Notes under the pieces: generated by a model | What the model was told of the DNA's origin: nothing | The model's database searches: none | The model's input: only the letters and a program-made list of their open reading frames with translations | Position numbers and translations under genes: made by a program | DNA from: Thermomicrobiales bacterium | GTDB lineage: Bacteria > Chloroflexota > Chloroflexia > Thermomicrobiales > UBA6265 | Direction: 5' to 3' | Assembly (NCBI GenBank): GCA_030446955.1 | Contig: JAUJMG010000022.1 | Span: forward strand, 1 to 10,535 | Length of the DNA: 10,535 nucleotides | Shown: in pieces, positions 1 through 7,854 of the stretch | Position numbering within the stretch: the first letter of the stretch is position 1 | How the letters are laid out: each line of letters opens with the position of its first letter

Positions 1-4
1 GCTC

Positions 5-676
5 ATGCGCCTCGGGATCGCGCTCGTCGCCTCGGTACTCGCCCTCCTCTCCATCAGCTTCGCCCAGTTAGCGGCCCAGGATGCCTCGCCGGCAGCCACA
101 CCGCCGGGTGCTGTGTCGACTGGGGCCACGCCGGAGGTCCTCGATCCGACCCTGTGCGCTGTGGAACCCCGTACAATCGAGAACGTGCAGCAGATTCTGG
201 GCACACCAGCCATAGAGGAAGCAACTCCGGCTGCCTCGCCCGTTGCCCTGGAAACACCGTTCGTGCTGCCGCAGGGCAGCTCCGCGGAGGCAGACGCGGT
301 CGATGAGGTTACGGCGACCGTGCGGGAGGCCATTGCTTGCCTGAACGCCGGAGACACCCTCCGCTACCTTGCGCTTCACACGGATACCTACGTCGCCCGC
401 CTTGCCGCTGAAGGGGTGCTCTCCCAGGCGCAACTTGACACCTTCGCGGCACCGCCGACGCCGCTCGATCCCGCAGCCCAGATCGGCCTCATCGCCAATG
501 AGGACATCCGGATGCTCGCGGACGGCCGGATTGCCGTGCTCATCCGCCAGGCTCACCCAACTGAGGGGCCCCAGCGCGTCTTCTTCGTCATGGCCGAGCA
601 GGGCGGTCGCTACCTGATCGACGAAGAGATCTTCCCGGAAGATCCTGATGAGAGAGCCGCTACTCCCGCGGCGTAA
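5..676 (+). CDS. Secreted Ala/Pro/Thr-rich protein with probable NTF2-like domain
   Basis: A 223-residue protein of unknown specific function. Residues 1-20 form a classic signal peptide (positive MR start, then a hydrophobic LGIALVASVLALLSISFA core), with likely cleavage near AQLAAQ-DAS, so the product is predicted to be exported. Residues 25-95 are low-complexity Ala/Pro/Thr/Ser with a Cys-containing patch (LCAVEPR, Cys51). Residues about 97-210 look like one compact alpha/beta domain: a helix ending in ACLNAGD, a loop, then strands such as GRIAVLIRQ, QRVFFVMAEQ and GRYLIDEEIF. That order resembles NTF2/SnoaL-like domains, which is a fold guess and not a motif match. The C-terminus returns to ATPAA. 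Only four bases precede the ATG, so the ribosome site cannot be judged and a more upstream start is possible, although the signal peptide supports this one. It converges on the ABC permease gene. Confidence 0.8.
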   Translation: MRLGIALVASVLALLSISFAQLAAQDASPAATPPGAVSTGATPEVLDPTLCAVEPRTIENVQQILGTPAIEEATPAASPVALETPFVLPQGSSAEADAVDEVTATVREAIACLNAGDTLRYLALHTDTYVARLAAEGVLSQAQLDTFAAPPTPLDPAAQIGLIANEDIRMLADGRIAVLIRQAHPTEGPQRVFFVMAEQGGRYLIDEEIFPEDPDERAATPAA

Positions 677-688
677 CGGTCGACCTTT

Positions 689-716
689 GGGCGGGCCGCT
701 CGCGAGTGGCCCGCCC
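689..716. terminator. Strong GC-rich hairpin between convergent genes
   Basis: Inverted repeat GGGCGGGCC (689-697) and GGCCCGCCC (708-716). The inner bases can add G-U, C-G and T-A pairs, giving about 12 pairs around a CGCG loop. It sits 12 bases after the stop of the secreted-protein gene and 34 bases beyond the stop of the ABC permease gene, so it can serve both strands. No clear T-run follows on either strand, so intrinsic termination is inferred from stem strength and location. Confidence 0.6.
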
Positions 717-749
717 CAGACCGCCAAACTCGCCTCGTCACGTCGTGCC

Positions 750-1838
750 CTAGGCTTCCCGGCGGGCGAGTTGACGCAAGACCATTGCGTAGGCGATCCC
801 ACCCCAGGCCAGGATGACCAGAAACGAGAGCCACGCGTCGGGAAAGACGGCTTCGCCAATGAGGCCGTTGACCGCCAGCTGGGTTCCTTGGCTGGTGGGG
901 AACAGGGCCAGCAGCAGGTCGGTCCAGCCCGGGACCGGCAGCCCGACCAGAAAGACCGGCACGACAATGGGCATCAGCAGAAAACCGGACCAGGTATTGA
1001 TCTGATTGGCGTTCTTGAATAGCCCACCAAGCACCAGCCCAAACCCGATCAGCGTCACGCTCAGCGCGGCGAGCGCAGCCACGAACAGCCCGATATCGGC
1101 CGGCACGAGCCGTGTCAGCCCTAGCTGGATTGCGACAGCAATCGCCACGTAGACCAGCCCGACCATCGCCTTGGCGAGAACCACGTCAAGGTAGGAGGCG
1201 ATCATCACCAGCGCGTCGAGGGTACGCTTCTCGGTCTCCTCAGCCAGGATGACGGGCACCGCCAGCATCGCGATCATCACCACCAGCAGCACCAGCGTGG
1301 TGAGCAGCGAGTAGCGGCGGAGCCCCAGCTGATCGAGGAGGCTTACCTGGCCCGGAGGCGGCTGCTCGGCCACCACCCGCACGTCCGCCACCGGGCCCCG
1401 CCCGGCAAGCCGCTCCACGGCCGACCCGATCGACCCAGCGACATACTGCCCGCCCACCATGACATCCGGCGCGACAATCACGTCCAGAGCCGGCTGCTCC
1501 CCCCGCCGCACTGCCTCGTCGAACCCCGGCGGGACGATGATGCCGACATCAGCCTCCTCCTGCCCGACCAAGCGGCGCAGCGTCGTGACATCCGGCGCCG
1601 ATTGAAGGTCAAGTTGCACGGCGCCCCCGACCGTGCTGACCAGCGCCTCGTCGAGGTCCGTCGGCTCAGCCGCCGAGAAAATGACCCTCGCGCTGGGACG
1701 CGCCGTTTGATCGTCAAGGATGGCCCCATAAAAGATCGCAAGCCCAAGCGGGACCAGAATGGCGACCAGGACTCGTGCGTCCCGGATCGCATCGCGCACG
1801 TCCTTCAGGAAGATGGTCCGGATCATCCTCGGGTGCAT
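750..1838 (-). CDS. ABC-2 type transporter permease
   Basis: Membrane subunit of an ABC exporter, 362 residues from the chosen start. One membrane segment lies near the N-terminus (about 23-41, VLVAILVPLGLAIFYGAI), followed by an extracytoplasmic stretch of about 135 residues (42-176). At least five further hydrophobic segments follow (about 177-199, 217-240, 249-271, 284-304, 335-355). The sequence EETEKRTLDAL (200-210), after the second segment, is the coupling-region motif typical of ABC-2 permeases with a large N-terminal loop (NatB/YhaP-like, ABC2_membrane_3). The ATG at 1838 is preceded by AGGGGA five bases upstream. The frame stays open back to 2042, but that would overlap the ATPase gene and lacks a membrane-protein character. 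It follows the ATPase gene by 82 bp and is probably co-transcribed with it. Substrate is unknown; related systems export Na+, drugs or peptides. Confidence 0.9.
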   Translation of the reverse strand: MHPRMIRTIFLKDVRDAIRDARVLVAILVPLGLAIFYGAILDDQTARPSARVIFSAAEPTDLDEALVSTVGGAVQLDLQSAPDVTTLRRLVGQEEADVGIIVPPGFDEAVRRGEQPALDVIVAPDVMVGGQYVAGSIGSAVERLAGRGPVADVRVVAEQPPPGQVSLLDQLGLRRYSLLTTLVLLVVMIAMLAVPVILAEETEKRTLDALVMIASYLDVVLAKAMVGLVYVAIAVAIQLGLTRLVPADIGLFVAALAALSVTLIGFGLVLGGLFKNANQINTWSGFLLMPIVVPVFLVGLPVPGWTDLLLALFPTSQGTQLAVNGLIGEAVFPDAWLSFLVILAWGGIAYAMVLRQLARREA

Positions 1839-1849
1839 CGCGTTCCCCT
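1839..1849 (-). promoter_or_regulatory. Ribosome binding site deciding the permease start
   Basis: On the minus strand AGGGGA is followed by ACGCG and then ATG (1838-1836). The two nearby in-frame ATGs (1856 and 1826) have their only purine-rich run directly against the codon. This spacing therefore favours 1838 as the start and shortens the open frame by 68 codons. Confidence 0.6.
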
Positions 1850-1920
1850 GCAACATCCTGACGAGCGCAGCACCGGCACCGCGAGGATTTGCCTGCTCGT
1901 CTCCATGCCTCCGTGCCTCC

Positions 1921-2775
1921 TCACAGTGGCCGCCCAGCGAGGGCCACGAAGACATCCTCGAGCGTGCCTTCCTGGGAATGCAGCGTGAGGACAGCGCCAT
2001 CTCGCATCCATGCCGCAAGGCGAGCCGCATCCTCTGGACCATCCAGGTGCAGAAGATGTTCCTGACGGTCGCGTAGGAGCACCGCGGCTGTACGCCGACC
2101 GTAGCGGAGCTTCAGCTCCTGTGGCGTATCCAGCGCGACCACCTTCCCCTGACTGAGGAACGCGACCCGATGGCAGAGGTCGTCGGCCTCGTCCATGTCG
2201 TGGGTCGTCAGAAAGACCGTGGTCCCGACATCGCTGAGCCGGCCGATCAGCGCACGCAGATCCCGCGCAGATGTCGGGTCAAGGCCGCGCGTCGGCTCAT
2301 CCAGGAAGAGCACCCTGGGCCGGTTCACCAGCGCCCGCGCGATCAGCAGGCGCTGCTTCATGCCCGTCGAGTAGGTCTTCACCTTGCGGCCGGCTGCCTC
2401 CACGAGCCCGACATCGGCGAGCAGATCCTCGATCCAGGTTTTCGGCGCCCCATACAAATCTGCAAAGACGCGCAAATTCTCCCGGCCGCTAAATCGCTCG
2501 TAGAGGTTCTGCTCCTCAAAGACGAGGTTGATCAGCGGCTTGACCGCTTCCCGCTCCGCGGCGACATCATGCCCAGCGATGCAGGCTCGCCCGGCCGTCG
2601 GCCTCGTGCGGCCCGTCAGCATCCGAATGGTGGTTGTCTTGCCCGCGCCGTTGTGGCCCAGCAGTCCAAACACTTCCCCCGCGCCAACCGCGAAGCTGAT
2701 CCCCTCGACGGCGCGGACCTCGCCATAGTGCTTCACGAGATCCTGAACTTCGACCAGGGGAGCGGCCACGTTCAT
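1921..2775 (-). CDS. ABC transporter ATP-binding protein (ABC-2 exporter)
   Basis: Cytoplasmic ATPase subunit, 284 residues, partner of the permease encoded directly downstream. All nucleotide-binding motifs are visible: Walker A GHNGAGKTT (40-48), signature YSTGM (135-139) followed by KQRLLIARAL, Walker B VLFLDE (155-160), D-loop GLDP (164-167) and switch His192 in TTHDM. The Q-loop position reads FEEQNLY (86-92), with Glu where Gln is usual; many ABC-2 ATPases have a comparable 'PEERGLY'. The C-terminal 60 residues include the usual GTLEDVFVAL ending (270-279). It groups with the NatA/CcmA-like drug and Na+ export ATPases. The ATG at 2775 has a GAGGG run about 11 bases upstream, a rather long spacing, but the protein begins properly at PLVEVQDLVKHYG. 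The 236 bp before it are shared with a divergent gene. Confidence 0.93.
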   Translation of the reverse strand: MNVAAPLVEVQDLVKHYGEVRAVEGISFAVGAGEVFGLLGHNGAGKTTTIRMLTGRTRPTAGRACIAGHDVAAEREAVKPLINLVFEEQNLYERFSGRENLRVFADLYGAPKTWIEDLLADVGLVEAAGRKVKTYSTGMKQRLLIARALVNRPRVLFLDEPTRGLDPTSARDLRALIGRLSDVGTTVFLTTHDMDEADDLCHRVAFLSQGKVVALDTPQELKLRYGRRTAAVLLRDRQEHLLHLDGPEDAARLAAWMRDGAVLTLHSQEGTLEDVFVALAGRPL

Positions 2776-3011
2776 CCGGTTGTTGACCCTCGCGCATCAC
2801 TGGGCGTCGCCCCACACCGGGTCACCCGTCGCCCAAACCCGATGCTCTCCATCTTCGCACCGTAGTGGCAGCCACGACGAATCAGGTCACCGGCTTGAGC
2901 CGCGCCGCCCTGGTACACCGCTTGCTCCACCGGACCAGCAGAGGATCCAGAGGTGACGGCGGGCCGTCCCGGTTCGTTCAGCGCCGGGGTCAAAGAGAAA
3001 CGGGGAGTGGG

Positions 3012-3398
3012 ATGTCGGAGCAGGTAGCGCGGCGGTTTATTGATGCCCTTCACAAGCTGGAGCGGGACCGCGATCTGGACACCATCGTTGCAACGTTCGC
3101 TGAGCGCTGCGACGTCGGCAACGTCGTCTCACCACGAACGTTCGAGGGACGGGAGGGTGCCCGGGAGTTTTGGTCGGTCTATCGGGAAACGCTGGGTGAG
3201 GTCGAGTCGACATTCCGGAACGTGATTGCCACTGCCGACCGCGCCGCCCTGGAGTGGACGACAAAGGGAACCGCCTCCCAGGGCCACGACATCAACTACG
3301 ACGGCGTCAGCATCCTCGAGATCGAGGGCGACGCGATCACCCGATTCCGCGCCTACTTCAACCCGGCCGAACTCGGCCAGCAGATCCAGGGGGAGTAG
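3012..3398 (+). CDS. SnoaL-like / NTF2 family protein
   Basis: Small soluble protein of 128 residues. Its pattern fits SnoaL-like NTF2 domains: an N-terminal helix (EQVARRFIDALHKLERDRDLDTIVATFAE, 3-31), a middle block FEGREGAREFWSVYRETLG (44-62), and C-terminal strands RAALEWTTKGT, YDGVSILEIEGDAITRFRAYFNP (77-118). The ending 'DGVSILEIEGDAITRFRAYFNPAELG' is the characteristic last hairpin of this family. Members range from polyketide cyclases to ketosteroid-isomerase-like enzymes and proteins with no known activity, so no reaction is assigned. The open frame reaches back to 2865, but ATG 3012 has GGGGAG four bases upstream and the family domain starts there. It is divergent from the ABC ATPase gene and convergent with the GH1-RmlD gene. 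No signal peptide is seen. Confidence 0.82.
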   Translation: MSEQVARRFIDALHKLERDRDLDTIVATFAERCDVGNVVSPRTFEGREGAREFWSVYRETLGEVESTFRNVIATADRAALEWTTKGTASQGHDINYDGVSILEIEGDAITRFRAYFNPAELGQQIQGE

Positions 3399-3540
3399 CG
3401 GCACCCACCCAGCCCACCGTGGTCTCGCCGGCTCCAAGACGCCGCCCAATCTGCGACCTTGTCTGTGTCATGCCGTCGCACCGGGTCTCTTTGGTCCCCC
3501 CAGGTCAACCCGGTCCTGGCTCGGTGAACCCGTTGGGACG

Positions 3541-5847
3541 CTAGGACGCGGCGGCTCCCAGGACGACATCCTCGCCGTCAACACGGACTCCATCCGGGCA
3601 CGCAACCCGGCCGAGTGACCCTGCTGGTTCAGCCATGGCGAGATCCCGCTCCTGCAGGTAACGTCGAAGGGCATCTTCCCACGAGGGAAGGAGTTGCCCG
3701 CGCCCGCTGGCAAGCACCCGCGCCAGCCGTTGCGATGGTTCGGGTGCATCGTCCGTGCGGCGTCCGACGACCAGGGCCGTGGGGAGCCCGGACTCGGCAG
3801 CCGCAGCGCGGGCGACCTCTGCCCAACTCGCGGCGCCGCTGTTGACCACATGCCAGATCCCACGCTCCCCATCAATCAGCAGATCCAGGGCGACATGGAT
3901 CAGATCCGGCAGGTAGGTCGGAGAAACGACCACGTCATCCGGCACGAAGCAGCGGGTGCCACCCTCTAGCGACCAGAGCGCCGCCGCGACGGGGTGATCC
4001 CGGTCCCAGGGGCCGAACACCGGTCCAGTGCGAATGACCAGCGCACCCGGATGGCCGTCCAACACCCGCTGCTCCCGAGCTGCCTGGGTCTCCCCAAGGA
4101 TGCCGGCAGGACAAGCGTCGTCTGTCTCTAGGTACGCCTGGCCGTGATTCCCTGCGAAGACCAGGTCGGAGCCGATGGCAAGCAGGGCAACCCGTCGTGA
4201 GGCGCAGACCTCGGCAAGCACCGCGCCCGGATCCCGACCCTTTGACCCAGAGCGAGCCCCTGCGTCCAGGTACGCCCCGGCGTCGATCACCCCCCATGGC
4301 TCATAGTGGTTCAAGACGGCGCCCATTGACTCCGCCGTTCCCGTGCCCATCTCCTCGGGCGCCAGCAGGCGGTACGCCAGTCCCCGGTCCCGACAGATAT
4401 GCGCGAGCGCCTCGCCGAGTGGCGTCCCGGCGCCCACGATCAGCAACGGGGGCGCCGACCAGCCAAGCGGCAGATCTTGCCCGTTCGCGGTCCCGGGATC
4501 CGGTTCGGTTACGAGCGGGTAGATGAACCGGTCAGGGCGACGCCACCAGCCGGGGCCGGCAAGGACCGGGTGGCGGTGCTCGCCGTGTTGGGCGAGGTCC
4601 CACAGCATCGTCGCAATAGCGGTGGGCCGGGGCTCCGGCGCTCGAAGGTCAAAGACGCCCGGCTCGTAGAAGTTGTCCTGCCTCGTCAGGAGGGTATTCC
4701 AGTCGAAGGCCCCAAGCAGCGACCAAGCCGTCACCGCCCGCACATCGGCACCAGCCGCGCAGGCGCCATGAGCGCCACGCCACATCTCGTCAAGCCACCG
4801 CAGCTGTTCCTCGCGGGTACAGCCGTTGTGTGCCTCGGTCACGGCGATCGGTAGCCCGTAGCGCTCCCAGGTTTCGCAGAGGAGCGCTTCTGGTCCTGAC
4901 GCCCCCTCCGGCAGCACCCGCGCCGCCAGCACATCCACGTAGGTGTGTCGTCCATTCGTCCCTGGAATCTCTGTCGGGTAACGATCAACCCGCTCGTCCA
5001 GGAACCGCTCGCTGCTGAGGTAGGTATTGATCCCGACGATATCTGGGGGGCAGGGGTTCTCGTGGAACCAGGCCAGCTCAGCGTCTTCGACGCCAGCACA
5101 CCGCCGCAGCCATCCCCACATAAGGTGGTCGGGCGTTAGACGACCGGTCAGCAGGTCCCAGCTGATCCAGCGGCGTTCGTTTTCCAGATCCGCCTGATAC
5201 GCCAGCGTTGGGGTGCTAAAGGTCTTGCCGAGGTCGTCGGTTTGAACGAGACGGGCGTCCGGATTCACCTCCCGGATCGCCCGCATCGCCAGCACCACGG
5301 CGCGACACTGGATGAGCAGTGCCTGCGCAAAGGCCTGGTCATCGCGACGGTGAGGATACCAGTGCCCGTAAAGGGCGCTGAAGCGCGCGGTGGTCAACGG
5401 CTCGTTGATCGGCGTGTACTCCTCGACCCAGGGGTACCGCTCCGCGACCGCTCGCGCGTACTGGGCGACCTTCTCCGGAAACGCGGGGTCCAGGAGGCTG
5501 GTATGGGCCGGCCCGCTGCCATGGTGAACCAAGCCGACGATCGGTCGCACGCCGAGTTCGCGCAAGCGGCCGAGCCGCTCGTCGGCCCAGCTCCAGTCGG
5601 CGCTCTCCGGGCCGTCGGGTGCCGTGCGTTCCCAGAGGACGGGGTAGCGGATTGCCTTGATGCCGAGCGAGGCGAAGCGGTCGAGATCATCGAGGCGGGT
5701 GGCGTGGCCGCTCTGATCGAGTTGGTGGAAGTAGTTGTCCCCGACGCGGACCGTAGTTGCCTCTACCCCCGCCCACACCTCAAGGTGTGGTGAGGTGACC
5801 CTCTTTTCCTTCACCTGATCTTGCCCCCATCCCTCCCTGGGTCCCAT
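3541..5847 (-). CDS. GH1-like glycosidase fused to RmlD-like SDR domain
   Basis: A 768-residue cytoplasmic fusion. Residues about 22-430 are a clan-A, GH1-like TIM barrel: RYPVLWER (67-74), acid/base Glu149 in TPINEP, nucleophile Glu338 in VTEAHNG, and TAWSLLGAFDWNTLL (373-387), which resembles the conserved late-barrel WSL..NFEW region of GH1. Residues about 466-735 are an extended SDR of the dTDP-4-dehydrorhamnose reductase type: GAGTPLG dinucleotide loop (472-478), GSDLVFAG (559-566; compare STDYVFDG), and VIRTGPVFGP (604-613). The usual Y-G-x-T-K reads L584-G-E-T-Q588, so both catalytic Tyr and Lys are missing. The fusion suggests hydrolysis of a glycoside coupled to binding or modification of a sugar nucleotide, which is inference. 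The start is uncertain: ATG 5847 has no Shine-Dalgarno and abuts a hairpin; GTG 5814 is an alternative, and conserved-looking sequence begins at LEVWAGVE. It lies 101 bp downstream of the GH2 gene. Confidence 0.88.
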   Translation of the reverse strand: MGPREGWGQDQVKEKRVTSPHLEVWAGVEATTVRVGDNYFHQLDQSGHATRLDDLDRFASLGIKAIRYPVLWERTAPDGPESADWSWADERLGRLRELGVRPIVGLVHHGSGPAHTSLLDPAFPEKVAQYARAVAERYPWVEEYTPINEPLTTARFSALYGHWYPHRRDDQAFAQALLIQCRAVVLAMRAIREVNPDARLVQTDDLGKTFSTPTLAYQADLENERRWISWDLLTGRLTPDHLMWGWLRRCAGVEDAELAWFHENPCPPDIVGINTYLSSERFLDERVDRYPTEIPGTNGRHTYVDVLAARVLPEGASGPEALLCETWERYGLPIAVTEAHNGCTREEQLRWLDEMWRGAHGACAAGADVRAVTAWSLLGAFDWNTLLTRQDNFYEPGVFDLRAPEPRPTAIATMLWDLAQHGEHRHPVLAGPGWWRRPDRFIYPLVTEPDPGTANGQDLPLGWSAPPLLIVGAGTPLGEALAHICRDRGLAYRLLAPEEMGTGTAESMGAVLNHYEPWGVIDAGAYLDAGARSGSKGRDPGAVLAEVCASRRVALLAIGSDLVFAGNHGQAYLETDDACPAGILGETQAAREQRVLDGHPGALVIRTGPVFGPWDRDHPVAAALWSLEGGTRCFVPDDVVVSPTYLPDLIHVALDLLIDGERGIWHVVNSGAASWAEVARAAAAESGLPTALVVGRRTDDAPEPSQRLARVLASGRGQLLPSWEDALRRYLQERDLAMAEPAGSLGRVACPDGVRVDGEDVVLGAAAS
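5773..5790. repeat. Perfect 18-bp inverted repeat at the start of the GH1-RmlD gene
   Basis: CCACACCT, CA, AGGTGTGG on the plus strand: two 8-base arms with a 2-base centre. It falls over codons 20-25 of the GH1-RmlD reading frame (PHLEVW). It could be an operator or an mRNA hairpin near the start; coding constraint alone is also possible. Confidence 0.5.
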
Positions 5848-5863
5848 CGCGACATAAGTCGCG
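5848..5863 (-). repeat. Hairpin immediately before the GH1-RmlD ATG
   Basis: CGCGAC and GTCGCG arms (6 bp) flank a four-base loop. The stem ends on the base directly before ATG 5847, exactly where a Shine-Dalgarno sequence should be, and none is present. Either translation is controlled by this structure or the real start is further in, for example GTG 5814. Confidence 0.45.
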
Positions 5864-5948
5864 TCCGCTGCGCTACCGCACGGATCGGGCCACAGGCTGG
5901 CAAGGGGATAGATTGAGCATCAAGCCATGGAGAATCGTGTGGAGGTGG

Positions 5949-7835
5949 TCAGTCGTCGGCCACCATGGGACGCGGAGACTGCGGCTCACGCATGTGGCCC
6001 GGATCCGGTCCGGCGCAGCTCGGAGCCTCCAACCGCTCCTGAATCGTCACGTCCGCCCCCACAGGTCGAGCGTTGATCCTTCTCATCTCCTCAAGGGGGA
6101 ATTTCGGGGTCCGGTCGGCGTAGAGGAGCCCGTTCGCTTCCTGGTAGGTGTCGGCGAACTGTGTGTAACAGAATCCGGCGAGCAGCGGCAGCGAGCGCAC
6201 GGCCTCCAACAGTGCCGCATAGCGGGCCATGAACGTCTCCGCGGTGGTGCTGCGCGAGTAGCCCCACGTCTCGTCCTGGTCCTCGGGTGGCGTGAAGGCA
6301 ATCCCGCCGAACTCCGTCAGCATCAGTGGCTGCCCGGCGTGGGGATGCCCGGAGACGGTTAAGAGCCGTCCACCCGGCCGCTCCCGCGTGAAGAGCTGGG
6401 GGATGCTCTCGCCGCTGCTGTAGCGCGCCGCGATGCGCTCGGGGCGAGGATCGTAGTCGTGGATGCCGATGATATCGGTCGCCACGCTCTCCCAACCGTC
6501 ATTCCCAATCACCGGTCGGGTGCCGTCTAGAGTTTTCGTCAGGTAGTAGAGCGCCTGCACATAGTCGCGCTGAGCCGGGTTGTTCGGCAAGTCCGGCACG
6601 CCCCAGGACTCGTTGACCGGCACCCAGGAGATGATGCAGGGGTGGCTGGAGTCCCGATCGATCACCTCGGTCCACTCGCGGGTCAGGCGCGCCACGCTCC
6701 GCTTGGTGAAGCGGTAGGCACTGGGCATCTCTTCCCAGACCACCAGCCCCAGCGTATCCGCCCAGTAGAGGTAGCGCGGATCCTCGATCTTCTGGTGCTT
6801 GCGGACGCCGTTGAAGCCCATCTGCTTGGCCAGCTCGACGTCCCGCCGTAGCGCCCCGTCATCCGGCGCCGTTTGGCCAGTCTCCGGCCAGTATCCCTGG
6901 TCCAGGACCATCCGGAGCGGAAATGGGCGTCCGTTGAGGACAAACCGGTCGCCCTGGACCCCAGCCGACCGCAACGCGGTGTAGCTCTCCACCTCGTCAA
7001 TCACATCCCCGTCCGGCGCGGAAAGGCGGAGCCGTGCCTGGATCAACGTGGGCGACTTGGGGCTCCAGAGCAACTCATTGCGGAAATCGTCGATGCCAGG
7101 ATCCGAGAGAGCAATTCGGCGGTGGACCTCGCCGGCGATCACGGCGTACCTGTCGTCCGCTAGGACCTTGCGGTCCCGCCCCTCGCCGACGCTCAACTGG
7201 ACATCCAGGCGCAGATCGTCCCGGATGACCCCATCCAGGATCACCTCCACCCCGAGGTCCCAAGCCTCAAGGCTGGAAGTCCAGCGCAGCGTTTTGATAC
7301 AGGTCTCCGGTACGCACTCCAGCCACACCGTCTGCCAGATGCCGGTCGTGCGTGGGTACCAGATCGAGTGTGGCTCCCGGTGCCAGTCCTGCTTACCTCG
7401 TGGCTTCGCCAGGTCGGCCGGGTCATCCTCTGCGCAGACCACGAGGCGTTGCGGACCAGAGCCGGACAGCATGGCTGTGATGTCAAGGGAGAAGGGGGTA
7501 TAGCCTCCCTCGTGGCGACCGGCGGCCATCCCGTTGATCCAAACCGTGGCGGCGTAGTCCACCGCGCCGAAGTGGAGCAACAGGCGCTCACCGGGTGCGA
7601 GCGACGGGGCGTCGAACAGTCGCTGATACCAAACCGCCCGGTGGAATCCCGTATCTCCGATACCACTCGCGGCAGTCTCGGGAGCGAAAGGCACCAGGAT
7701 GGTGGCATCCCAGACGACATCCGCCGGCCGCGTCCACCGCCCGTCCGAGTCCAGGGCGAACTCCCACTCGCCATTGAGATTGGTCCAGCACGCCCGCCGG
7801 AGCTGCGGGCGGGGATAGCCGTGAGCATCGGTCAC
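5949..7835 (-). CDS. Glycoside hydrolase family 2 protein (beta-galactosidase/glucuronidase-like)
   Basis: A 628-residue retaining glycosidase. Order: an N-terminal jelly-roll sugar-binding domain (about 10-175), including NLNGEWEF (19-26), HRAVWYQRLF (65-74), VWINGMAAGRHEGGYTPF (98-115) and GIWQTVWLE (165-173); an immunoglobulin-like domain (about 178-288); and a TIM barrel (about 290-590). The barrel carries acid/base Glu409 in WVPVNESWG and nucleophile Glu508 in LTEFGG. KQMGFNGVRKHQKIEDPRYLYWADTLGLVVWEEMPS (337-372) is typical GH2. Length matches UidA-type single-module enzymes, not the roughly 1,000-residue LacZ. There is no signal peptide, so it is probably cytoplasmic and acts on imported sugars. 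The exact substrate (beta-galactoside, glucuronide, mannoside) cannot be read from sequence. The start is GTG 7835, well supported by GGAGGT five bases upstream. It is first in a probable operon with the GH1-RmlD gene. Confidence 0.93.
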   Translation of the reverse strand: MTDAHGYPRPQLRRACWTNLNGEWEFALDSDGRWTRPADVVWDATILVPFAPETAASGIGDTGFHRAVWYQRLFDAPSLAPGERLLLHFGAVDYAATVWINGMAAGRHEGGYTPFSLDITAMLSGSGPQRLVVCAEDDPADLAKPRGKQDWHREPHSIWYPRTTGIWQTVWLECVPETCIKTLRWTSSLEAWDLGVEVILDGVIRDDLRLDVQLSVGEGRDRKVLADDRYAVIAGEVHRRIALSDPGIDDFRNELLWSPKSPTLIQARLRLSAPDGDVIDEVESYTALRSAGVQGDRFVLNGRPFPLRMVLDQGYWPETGQTAPDDGALRRDVELAKQMGFNGVRKHQKIEDPRYLYWADTLGLVVWEEMPSAYRFTKRSVARLTREWTEVIDRDSSHPCIISWVPVNESWGVPDLPNNPAQRDYVQALYYLTKTLDGTRPVIGNDGWESVATDIIGIHDYDPRPERIAARYSSGESIPQLFTRERPGGRLLTVSGHPHAGQPLMLTEFGGIAFTPPEDQDETWGYSRSTTAETFMARYAALLEAVRSLPLLAGFCYTQFADTYQEANGLLYADRTPKFPLEEMRRINARPVGADVTIQERLEAPSCAGPDPGHMREPQSPRPMVADD

Positions 7836-7846
7836 GCGAAACCTCC
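7836..7846 (-). promoter_or_regulatory. Ribosome binding site for the GH2 gene
   Basis: On the minus strand GGAGGT is followed by TTCGC and the GTG start codon (7835-7833). This is the strongest Shine-Dalgarno in the window and fixes the non-ATG start. Confidence 0.75.
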
Positions 7847-7854
7847 AGGCGATC

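Noticed and set aside
68..967. Minus-strand 299-codon frame across the secreted protein gene and the permease end
   Set aside because: Arg/Gly/Ser-rich shadow translation that spans a strong hairpin and two genes with clear signal peptide or membrane features.
1839..2042. N-terminal extension of the ABC permease overlapping the ATPase gene
   Set aside because: The 68 extra residues are charged and unlike permease N-termini; ATG 1838 has a well-spaced ribosome site.
2865..3011. N-terminal extension of the SnoaL-like protein
   Set aside because: The 49 extra residues are Arg/Gly-rich with no family similarity, while ATG 3012 has a good ribosome site and matches the domain start.
3480..3514. 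7-bp inverted repeat ACCGGGT/ACCCGGT between convergent genes
   Set aside because: Short arms with a 21-base loop and no T-run; too weak to call a terminator.
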